Below, one piece after another: positions 1-6,159 of a DNA stretch of 10,107 nucleotides. Below the pieces are notes generated by a model. That model was not told the origin of the DNA, made no database searches, and saw nothing but the letters and a program-made list of their open reading frames with translations. A program made the translations under genes and the position numbers. Each line of letters starts with the position of its first letter. Position 1 is the first letter of the stretch. Where the stretch lies: positions 1-10,107 of the forward strand of contig JADKAA010000013.1 in NCBI GenBank assembly GCA_016715465.1, written 5' to 3'. This DNA is from Saprospiraceae bacterium (lineage in GTDB: Bacteria; Bacteroidota; Bacteroidia; Chitinophagales; Saprospiraceae).

Positions 1-1379
1 GGCTAAGGCTTTGAAAACATTTTCTAGTTGAGTTTTTGCTTCCATATTCTTTTTTGATTTTAGCAATACAAAAAGCTTTTCAAGCTCATTGTCAACCTCC
101 TTGTGGTTCCAAATATTTGTCTTTCTGTTTTCAATTTGCTTATACTCTTTCAATTTATCGAATGCAACTCTATAGTAACGCTTGATATTATTTTGTTGAT
201 TTTTCCCAGTGAGTTTTTTAGAAATAACCTTTTCGTATTTCCCAGTTTCGGGTGTGAACCCTTCAAACTTATAATCAAAAAAAGAATATTCAGGGTTCAA
301 AAACTGTTCAAGAAATTCACCGTACTTCTTTTCATCAATCATTGAAAACACAATTAGAATGTGGTGCAAATTCTTTCTCATTAAATCACTCAACTTGACA
401 GCATCTTTATCAGTTGCAACTTTACCTTTTAGTTTGTCCCAAATAAACTTGGAGTGCCAAGAAACAATTTGCTCGGTTTTTCATCGGCTAATAAAACTTC
501 AACATCACTCAAACTCATTCGATTATTCTTAGCAGAATTTTCAGCTTTGGAGAGCGGATGAAACTTTGGACGGTGACAAAACCCAAGCGAAATTGGTCCA
601 ATATGGTCAGCACTTAAATCATGCTTGCGGAATATTGACATTAGGCGGTCAGCCATTTTCCAATCGCCATCTGCCCAGTTCTCATATACTCTCCTATCTT
701 GACCATAGCGTTGCATGTTTGATTTGTGGCGACCTTTATCACTTACACCACGACAACAATTTCCATCAGAATGATAGCCATCAAATCTATCGGGAGAATT
801 GCTAAACACACCTGGTGAAAGTGCTTTTGAATATGCTTCAACAAAATTGACTTTTATATGTTGCTTCAAAGCATCAACAGACGGAATGTAGCTCCTTTAA
901 TTTTGAAATTCTTTTGACCTTTTCAATATCATCATTCGCTTTTACAACTTCATCAATAATCTGGTAAATATCTTTAGTGTAAGGATTAATTGCAAGATTG
1001 AATTCTTTTTTAAATGAGTCTATGGTTCTCTTGTTTGGGTAAACATATTCAAGTCAGTTGTTTGCCACAAATCTGCATGTATGCAATTTGCTTGGATGAA
1101 GTATGTATGCGATTTTGGCACAACATCAGCCCAAGTTGAATTCCATGTTCAGAACATTTTTGTCCCCCAATTTCGTCTTTCTATACCTTTATCAGATTTA
1201 CCAGTTACAACCCATTTTACTCTTTTGTCTGCACCTCTTTCAAAGAACAGCCCTTTATAATTTGCATGACCGACAATAAACTCCGTATATTTCAAAAAGT
1301 TTTCGTTCCACTGTCTTTTGTTGTCAGCAGTTGCTTTAAGTTCTTTCATTTTCGTTTGTTGACTTTTTATTTTACTCAT
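1..1379 (-). pseudogene. Alw26I/Eco31I/Esp3I-family type IIS restriction endonuclease, frameshifted and 3'-truncated by the window edge
   Basis: Pieces of one protein lie in all three minus frames and join in order. The N-terminus starts at ATG 1379 (MSKIKSQQTK, then GHANYKGLFF and KWVVTGKSDK) and has an in-frame TGA at 1149-1151. A scrambled stretch at 1168-1041 reads, with single bases added back, as KKCSEHGIQLGADVV, AKIAYILHPSKLHTC and QICGKQLDLNMFYPNKRT. It then runs clean from 1041 to about 892, from 890 to 478 and from 477 to the edge. The 890-478 piece holds the HNH-type nuclease core: DHIGPISLGF with Asp-His at 603-608, and NSAKNNRMS with Asn at 537-539, 23 residues after the Asp. It also has an upstream DRFDGYHSDGNCCR block. 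This core is what I recognise as the Eco31I/BsaI-type family, whose members cut outside GTCTC-like sites. About 460 residues are present, and the last part is missing. It lies downstream of, and overlaps, the controller gene. The breaks could be real decay or read error. Confidence 0.78.
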
Positions 1380-1578
1380 CAAGAAGTACGGATATTTTTA
1401 CTTTGAGTGCGTTAGCAATTTGCTCCATGACAGTAATGGAAACATTTCTTTCTCCCTTTTCAATACTTGGAATATAAGTTCTATCGAGATTAGCTTCGTA
1501 AGCAAGGGCTTCTTGCGACAAGCCTTTTTCAAGTCGCAACTTTTTGACTTGTTTGCCGAATTTCTTTTTTATATCCAT
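1372..1578 (-). CDS. XRE-family helix-turn-helix controller (C) protein of the restriction-modification system
   Basis: This 68-residue protein is a single Cro/C1-type HTH domain. Residues 17-41 carry the helix-turn-helix (GLSQEALAYEA, then DRTYIPSIEKG as recognition helix), followed by the usual GERNVS and the hydrophobic helix MEQIANALKVKISVLL. The R-T-Y-I..IE-GeRN pattern and the small size fit C proteins that time endonuclease expression in type II RM systems. The ATG at 1578 was chosen because the residues before it (from a TTG at 1614) do not belong to the fold and would run through the operator. The stop overlaps the endonuclease ATG by 8 nt (ATGAGTAA, 1379-1372), which suggests translational coupling and is a typical C-R arrangement. 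Unlike the endonuclease ORF, this one is intact. It could be a plain XRE repressor, but the operator-like repeat upstream and the neighbour favour a C protein. Confidence 0.85.
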   Translation of the reverse strand: MDIKKKFGKQVKKLRLEKGLSQEALAYEANLDRTYIPSIEKGERNVSITVMEQIANALKVKISVLLDE

Positions 1579-1598
1579 ATTGCAAAGGGTGGAACTAT

Positions 1599-1628
1599 GT
1601 AGACTACTAAACAACGGACTACTGTCAA
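1599..1628 (-). promoter_or_regulatory. Candidate C-box operator/promoter of the C-R operon
   Basis: Read on the minus strand, 1628-1599 starts with TTGACA (a possible -35) and holds GACAGTAGTC (1626-1617, symmetric GAC/GTC ends), then CGTTGTTTA, then a second AGTAGTCTAC (1608-1599). The heptamer GACTACT recurs on the plus strand at 1602-1608 and 1617-1623, 15 bp apart. Two half-palindromic boxes with a central AGTCCGT resemble the C-box of the C.Esp1396I/C.PvuII type as I remember it. The site lies 20-50 bp before the C start codon. I see no convincing -10 or Bacteroidota -7 element. Confidence 0.55.
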
Positions 1629-1684
1629 CACGGAAAGTATCACTTGAAATGAGTAAATGACGAAGCCTCTAATAGCCAACGCAC

Positions 1685-1754
1685 CAAGTCAGGCACATTT
1701 GCAAGGCACACAAAGCCGACACACAAAGCCAACCTTGCAAAAGAGCCTGCCTTG
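1685..1754. repeat. Large imperfect inverted repeat with a direct repeat in its loop
   Basis: A 22-nt left arm (1685-1706, ending TTTGCAAGG) pairs with a 22-nt right arm (1733-1754, starting CCTTGCAAA) at 19 of 22 positions. The 26-nt loop contains ACACAAAGCC twice (1708-1717 and 1721-1730). The phrase GCCAACGCACC also occurs on both sides, near 1676 and 1757. This is the most structured part of the gene-free stretch 1630-1827. No coding sequence is supported there. It could be a mobile repeat unit or a recombination site. It is not a standard terminator, as no T tract follows on either strand. Confidence 0.6.
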
Positions 1755-1827
1755 TGCCAACGCACCGAGCAACACTCTACGGTGCGACACAGACCCACAT
1801 TATAGATGACCGAGGAGAAGGGCGAAC

Positions 1828-2028
1828 GTACAACAGGGGTTCTTGCCAAAATACGGGCGGACGGATGTTATCTTCGGCTTTTGTAATTCTATTGTGCTTC
1901 ATATCGGGCTGGACATTATCTATTTAGCTTTTTTGTTGTTATCTTCATCATCAGTTTTTCAATCAGCAGCGGCTCCCGGCTGGACATTTAAAAATACCAG
2001 CACAGCAGCAAGCTCTGGCCGTTAGCAG
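1828..2028 (+). repeat. Cassette-boundary module A (attC-like intergenic element)
   Basis: This non-coding module before the hydrolase runs from a GTACAAC box (1828-1834) to GTTAGCAG (2021-2028). Inside, GGCTGGACATT occurs twice (starting 1907 and 1978), with a related GTGGACATT just after the right box. The right end carries CAGCACAGCAGCAAG (1998-2012), identical to the right end of module B. The 5' half differs from B and C, so A is the most diverged of the three. Small reading frames inside it have no protein-like features. I infer a recombination-site-like role from module structure and position; the sequence does not prove it. Confidence 0.5.
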
Positions 2029-2065
2029 CAAGTGGACATTACACCTTGTAAAATCAATATTGAAT

Positions 2066-3013
2066 ATGACGGTATATAACGGATTTATTCGGCCATTACG
2101 AAATCTAATTATTACGGCTGTTGCAGTTTTAATTGGCACACTTAGCGCACAGCCTTTGTTTTCTCAGAATATTTCATCACTCAAACAGGATATATCGACT
2201 GATACGTTACAAGTTGACGCAGGTGGTTTTAAACTTTATATGCTCAAAAAGGGGAATAAAAAAGGACTTACGGTTATAATGGAAAATGGATTGTGCGGTA
2301 CGGCGCATCGGTGGAACAAGTTGGATGATTCCATTTCCGTTAATCATACTGTTGTAACTTATGATAGAGCATTTGTAGGAAAATCTGAAAAAGGCAATCC
2401 CGACAGACGGGCAGAGATTGTGTCGAAAGAGCTTAAAACTGCTTTGAATAATGCACAAATTTCTGGGCCTTATGTATTAATAGGATACTCATTGGGAGGA
2501 TATTATGTCAAAGCATTCGCCCGATCTTATCCTAATGAAGTAAAGGGAATTTTACTGATCGACCCCTTGAATTCGGCCGAATTCTATAGAGAATATAAGA
2601 TAAACTTTCCCGAAAATTATGAATTAGATATTTCTCCGTTAAAAGACATAAAAGCTGAGCATCCATGTTATAATGAAATTAGCTTCGCTGTAAATGAAAC
2701 TGTCTATGGGAATGATTCCGTCCCTTTACGTATTCCAACATATATGTTAATTTCATCTTTAGCACAGGATACTGCATCTCTTCTTCAATCAGTAAAAGAA
2801 TATGAAAACGGAAAATCATTAGATACAGGTAAATTGATTAATGGTAATATTAAACTTCAGAAACTATGGGTGAAACATCAATTGAAGTGGGCTTCTGCTT
2901 TTGCCAATGTAAAAACTGAAGTAACAAACGAATGTACTCACGGAATGCATCACGAGAGGTTTGATATTATATGGAGAGCATTTCAAAAATTAATGGAGGA
3001 AGTGGCTAAATAA
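2066..3013 (+). CDS. Exported alpha/beta-fold hydrolase
   Basis: The product is 315 residues counting from ATG 2066. An in-frame TTG at 2060 is a poorer start, and there is no Shine-Dalgarno sequence. Residues 1-34 form a signal peptide: a basic start (IRPLRN), a hydrophobic core (LIITAVAVLIGTL) and a likely cut near LFSQ/N. The mature part shows alpha/beta-hydrolase landmarks: MENGLCG at 72-78 where the oxyanion loop (HG-like) is expected, TYDRAFVGKS at 99-108 matching the YDrrG.G.S block, the nucleophile elbow GYSLGG with Ser142, LLIDP with Asp166, and a C-terminal THGMHHERFD giving the catalytic His (292, or 295/296). The substrate cannot be told; lipase, esterase or aminopeptidase-like relatives are all possible, and it probably acts in the periplasm. 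It stands alone between modules A and B with no operon partner. The ORF has no frameshift. Confidence 0.85.
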   Translation: MTVYNGFIRPLRNLIITAVAVLIGTLSAQPLFSQNISSLKQDISTDTLQVDAGGFKLYMLKKGNKKGLTVIMENGLCGTAHRWNKLDDSISVNHTVVTYDRAFVGKSEKGNPDRRAEIVSKELKTALNNAQISGPYVLIGYSLGGYYVKAFARSYPNEVKGILLIDPLNSAEFYREYKINFPENYELDISPLKDIKAEHPCYNEISFAVNETVYGNDSVPLRIPTYMLISSLAQDTASLLQSVKEYENGKSLDTGKLINGNIKLQKLWVKHQLKWASAFANVKTEVTNECTHGMHHERFDIIWRAFQKLMEEVAK

Positions 3014-3035
3014 ACATTTTACCAGGAACACCCGC

Positions 3036-3261
3036 CGCTAACATGAACTGTGTAAAAAAACCAAGTAAAAAGTTAACTTTTTTTAAGGTTTCGCTGAAGA
3101 ATAAATACTGATCGTCCCATTTGCTTATCGGCTTCAGTCCAGGCAGGACGAATAAAGCCGAGCAACAAAATATAACATCAACTGCATTAACTTTACTCAG
3201 CAACAGTTCGGGCTGACGAATCACGGAATATCAGCACAGCAGCAAGACCTGTACGTTACAC
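3036..3261 (+). repeat. Cassette-boundary module B (attC-like intergenic element)
   Basis: The module starts 22 nt after the hydrolase stop with CGCTAAC (3036-3042), followed directly by the block ATGAACTGTGTAAAAAAACC that it shares with module C. It ends with CAGCACAGCAGCAAG (3232-3246), shared with module A, and GTTACAC (3255-3261). Its length, 226 nt, nearly equals module C. Internal structure includes a 16-bp palindrome AAAAAGTTAACTTTTT (3067-3082), which may end hydrolase transcription. There is also a two-tier hairpin at 3128-3161: TCGGCTT pairs with AAGCCGA and encloses GTCC/GGAC. The motifs GGCAGGACGAAT (3143) and GGCTGACGAAT (3211) repeat a theme found in all modules. No gene is supported in 3014-3305. 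Confidence 0.6.
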
Positions 3262-3336
3262 ATCCCATATCTTTAAGGTCCTCATTTTTTAATCAAAATA
3301 ATTCTATGACTAGAAACTCTTTTGTCAGGCTTTTTG

Positions 3337-3885
3337 ATGACGGTCACAACCTTTCTAGCTTCACCACTTTCCCTGACAGCAAAATCATTAAATAAAAGGA
3401 GGATAGACAAAGGTATTAAGGTTGATGCCGGAAAAGATCGATTTGATGAGAGCATTTCACTTCACGAGGGTGACATTTTTTATTGCAAAGTGTCCACAAA
3501 AGATACAGATGGCGATTTATACATTTTTGAATCTACAAGAGGCAAAAAAGGAGGCCCGCCACTTCACTATCATTTTGAACAAGACGAATGGTGGTATATC
3601 CTGGAGGGAGAATTTTTATTTAAAGTGGGCGACCAGACTTTTACTGCTAAAACGGGAGACAGTGTTTTTGGGCCACGAATGATTCCACACGCATTTGCGA
3701 AAGTAAACGAAGGACCTTCAAGGTTATTGATGTCTTTTCAACCAGCCGGTAAAATGGAAGAGCACTTTAAAGCTGTAAGTCAAGGAGCTTATTCAAAGAT
3801 GACGAAAGAAGAAAGGGATAAATTTCAACAAGGCAACGGATTCAAAGTGGTGGGCCCGGCGCTTACTTACGATAATACAAATTAA
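3337..3885 (+). CDS. Cupin-domain protein, probably exported; frameshift in the signal peptide region
   Basis: The intact frame gives 182 residues from ATG 3337, mostly one cupin barrel (roughly 45-135). Motif 1 is complete: H77-x-H79-x4-E84-x6-G91 in PPLHYHFEQDEWWYILEGEF. Motif 2 (G107...P113RMIPH118...N124) supplies the fourth metal ligand, His118. The enzyme or binding activity cannot be inferred; relatives are annotated only as cupin-domain proteins. The ATG at 3337 gives an odd hydrophobic start without positive charge. An upstream ATG at 3306 reads MTRNSFVR, a fitting n-region, but in another frame. Removing one T from the run 3331-3335 joins it as MTRNSFVRLLMTVTTFLASP, a good signal peptide with a probable cut after SLTA. 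The real gene is therefore probably 3306-3885. It stands alone between modules B and C. Confidence 0.8.
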   Translation: MTVTTFLASPLSLTAKSLNKRRIDKGIKVDAGKDRFDESISLHEGDIFYCKVSTKDTDGDLYIFESTRGKKGGPPLHYHFEQDEWWYILEGEFLFKVGDQTFTAKTGDSVFGPRMIPHAFAKVNEGPSRLLMSFQPAGKMEEHFKAVSQGAYSKMTKEERDKFQQGNGFKVVGPALTYDNTN

Positions 3886-3905
3886 TAATAGAATATTGTA
3901 CGAAC

Positions 3906-4131
3906 GCACAACATGAACTGTGTAAAAAACCAAGCAACAAGCTACTATTTTTACGGTTTAGCTTACAATTAGAAATACAGGCTGTATATCGCTCATCAAT
4001 TTTTGTTTCGGCTTACTTAATACGAATGATCTTTTGAACAGGTTCTCCTCTTCCTTATCTTTATTCATCGATAAATCCTGGCAGGACATTTTTAAGTTGT
4101 CCTGCCGAACACAAAACCCTGCCGTTGTACG
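3906..4131 (+). repeat. Cassette-boundary module C (attC-like intergenic element)
   Basis: The module begins 20 nt after the cupin stop with GCACAAC (3906-3912), then the block ATGAACTGTGTAAAAAACC (nearly identical to module B, one A shorter). It ends with CCTGCCGTTGTACG, whose box GTTGTACG lies at 4124-4131. B and C also align in the next stretch (AAG...TTTTT..GGTTT.GCT...AAATAC), which supports common descent along more than the ends. Near the right end, a perfect 9-bp stem with a 9-nt loop lies at 4080-4106 (GGCAGGACA/TGTCCTGCC). The right-end CAGCACAGCAGCAAG of A and B is missing here. No gene is supported in 3886-4165. Confidence 0.6.
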
Positions 4132-4165
4132 AAACTTTCAGACACTTTAATAAATCAAACAGTTT

Positions 4166-5890
4166 ATGATGAACCGGTTTCTACTGTCCTCCTTCTCCAT
4201 TTTACTTCTCCTTGCCTGTACTAACAAGAAGGAGACAAAAGGAAAAGACAACCAGGCCATTGGCTGCTATAACACATTGACGACCGACAAAGATTGGTAC
4301 ACATCAGGCAAAAAAGCGCCAAAATTCAATGGCTTAGAAGGTATTGCTTTTACTATTTCAACTGCTTACCGTGAAGCACAGGAGTATTTCAACCAGGGAC
4401 TGATGCTGTCCTATGGCTTCAATCATGCAGAAGCGGCAAGGTCATTTTATGAAGCTACCCGCCTGGATTCCACCAGTGCTATGGCTTATTGGGGCTATGC
4501 TTATGTGTTAGGGCCAAATTACAATGGTGGTATGGAAAAGATAATTTTCAACGAGCCTATGCTGCGACTATAAAAGCACAATCCTTTTCTAACAACTGCA
4601 CCCCCAAAAGAGAAAGCACTTATTGAAGCATTGGCTTACAGGTACGCTGCAAACCCTCCTGAAGACCGCAGTTCGCTGGATATTGCCTATGCTTCCGCTA
4701 TGAAGAAAGTGTATGACCAGTATCCTTCTGACCCCGACATCGGAGCACTGTATGCCGAATCGCTGATGAACCTGCATCCATGGGATTTATATGAGAAGCA
4801 AACAAAAAAACCCAAAGCCTGGACACCGGAGTTAGTTTCGGTTTTAGAAAGACTGATGAAAATTAATCCCAAACACCCCGGAGCCCATCACTTTTATATT
4901 CATGCAATGGAAGCCTCTGCCACTCCTGAAAAAGCATTGGAGAGTGCAAAATTACTCTACACATTAGTGCCGGGAGCAGGACACCTGGTGCATATGTCTT
5001 CTCATATTTACATTAACACCGGAGACTATCATCTTGGCTCTCTCTCTAATATTAGGGCCGTGGAAGTGGATAGTGTGTATACAACAGCCTGTCATGCACA
5101 AGGCGTTTATCCGCTGGCCTATTATCCGCATAACTATCATTTTCTGGCAGCAACTGCTACGCTGGAAGGCAATTCATCGCTGGCATGGATGGCGGCAAAA
5201 GAGTTACAAAAACATACGGCAAAAGATATTATGCACCTGCCGGAATGGGGTACGTTGCAGCATTACTATACGATACCCTATTATGTGGCAGCAAAATTGT
5301 CTATGTGGGATACACTGCTTTCGCTTTCGCCACCTCCAAACCACCTGGTGTACCCGAATGCAATATGGCACTACGCTAAAGGCCTGGCTTACCTGGGAAA
5401 AAATGATCTTCAGAAGGCCCGGGATGAATTGAATAGTCTTACCAGCTTATCTGCAGACACCACCCTGAAACAGTTAACCGTGTGGGGTATTAACACTACT
5501 GCCGATCTTGTTCAAATTGCCAAAAATGTATTAACAGCATGCATAGCAGCAAGACAAAATAACAATGAACAATCAATCACCTTGCTTAAACAAGCTGTTG
5601 CTATTGAAGACAATCTTAACTACAATGAACCCCCTGACTGGTTTTTTTCCGTACGGCATCATTTGGGAGCTGTATTACTTAAGGCCGGAAAATATACTGA
5701 GGCAGAAAAAGTATATCAAAAAGATCTGCTAACATGGAAGAAAAACGGGTGGGCATTAATTGGGTTATACAATTCGTTGCTGTTACAGAAAAAAGAGAAG
5801 GATGCGCAAACCTGTAAAGCTGCTTTTGATGAAGCCTGGCAATACGCAGATATAAAAATTACTTCCTCGTCGGGTATTTTTGAGAAGTGA
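4166..5890 (+). pseudogene. Tetratricopeptide-repeat lipoprotein, interrupted by two compensating frameshifts
   Basis: The reconstructed protein is 574 residues. The start MMNRFLLSSFSILLLLAC is a lipoprotein signal peptide with lipobox LLAC (Cys18); ATG 4169 is equally possible. A TPR-like helix pair follows (YFNQGLMLSYGFNHAEAARS then AMAYWGYAYVLGPN, about 74-117). After GGMEK, the frame reaches a TAA at 4571-4573. Between 4540 and about 4603 the +1 frame instead reads DNFQRAYAATIKAQSFSNNC, which fits such proteins, and the first frame resumes at PKEKALIEALAYRY. One missing A near 4536-4539 and one extra C in 4601-4605 explain this. Conserved-looking His clusters follow: HPGAHHFYIHAME (237-246), HLVHMSSH (273-280) and YYPHNYH (322-325), then more TPR-like helices to about 560. 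It is probably a periplasmic or outer-membrane lipoprotein of unknown role. It stands alone between module C and a GCACAAC box. Confidence 0.75.
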
Positions 5891-5911
5891 TATACTTAAA
5901 ACCAGGTATTC

Positions 5912-5989
5912 GCACAACTGTTGCAATGCCCATAGCAGGGGCAATGTGCAGATCATCAGCAACAAAAAGCCGGGCAGTAGTTCCCGGCT
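5912..5989. other. Intergenic stretch with a GCACAAC box and a GC-rich hairpin after the TPR gene
   Basis: Starting 22 nt after the TPR stop, TTCGCACAAC (5909-5918) is close to the reverse complement of the GTTGTACGA that opens this gene's segment at 4124. The downstream sequence is not recognisably module B or C. A perfect 7-bp stem, AGCCGGG/CCCGGCT with an 8-nt loop, sits at 5968-5989. On the plus strand A-rich DNA follows it. On the minus strand a TTTTT run follows, so as an intrinsic terminator it would suit leftward transcription, although no minus-strand gene lies to its right before 7428. It may still protect the TPR mRNA 3' end. Confidence 0.45.
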
Positions 5990-6071
5990 AAAGAAAATAA
6001 ATGATCATTAAAGGGCCAATCGGGTTCTTTATGATATCAGCAGAAATACCGAACTTTAACATTGCAAATAG

Positions 6072-6089
6072 GCTGAAAACATTTTCAGC
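6072..6089. promoter_or_regulatory. 18-bp palindrome, possible operator
   Basis: GCTGAAAA and TTTTCAGC form perfect 8-bp arms around a CA centre, 70 bp before the ATG at 6160. A second perfect palindrome, ATGATCAT, lies at 6001-6008. Either could bind a dimeric regulator of the downstream gene. The larger one could instead form a weak hairpin. No promoter hexamers or -33/-7 pair are clear nearby, and the rest of 5990-6143 shows nothing recognisable. Confidence 0.25.
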
Positions 6090-6143
6090 TTGAAGTTTGC
6101 CAACCCCAACCATTCCAGGTGTATTGTTTCTCCTTCTAAAACT

Positions 6144-6152
6144 AAAGGAGGG
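6144..6152 (+). promoter_or_regulatory. Strong Shine-Dalgarno sequence of the 6160-7290 gene
   Basis: AAAGGAGGG ends 7 nt before ATG 6160 and decides the start against an upstream in-frame ATG at 6097. A purine-rich site this complete stands out because the other genes in the window have none, as is usual in Bacteroidota. Confidence 0.7.
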
Positions 6153-6159
6153 TAGAACA

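Noticed and set aside
103..345. Plus-strand 80-codon frame
   Set aside because: It lies antisense to the well-supported C-terminal part of the endonuclease (477-1) and has no protein-like features.
566..805. Plus-strand 79-codon frame
   Set aside because: It is antisense to the HNH core of the endonuclease.
477..1168. Phase variation or programmed frameshifting of the endonuclease
   Set aside because: The runs are only 2-6 bases long and there are about nine of them; a contingency locus would have one long tract, and programmed shifting one slippery site.
1640..2025. Small frames on both strands (69 and 60 codons)
   Set aside because: They run through the inverted repeat and module A; their composition comes from repeated non-coding DNA.
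3006..3224. Minus-strand 72-codon frame
   Set aside because: It covers module B, which is explained as a repeated intergenic element.
1828..4131. Classical integron with attC sites
   Set aside because: The end boxes do not fit GTTRRRY/RYYYAAC, the modules are longer than usual attC sites, and no integrase is present; only an attC-like logic is claimed.
5034..5432. Plus-strand 132-codon frame inside the TPR gene
   Set aside because: The TPR frame here has clear helix and His-motif pattern; the other frame is rich in Trp, Cys and Arg, typical of a shifted shadow.
5968..5989. Intrinsic terminator of the TPR gene
   Set aside because: The stem is good, but the T tract is on the minus strand, so it is recorded only as a hairpin.
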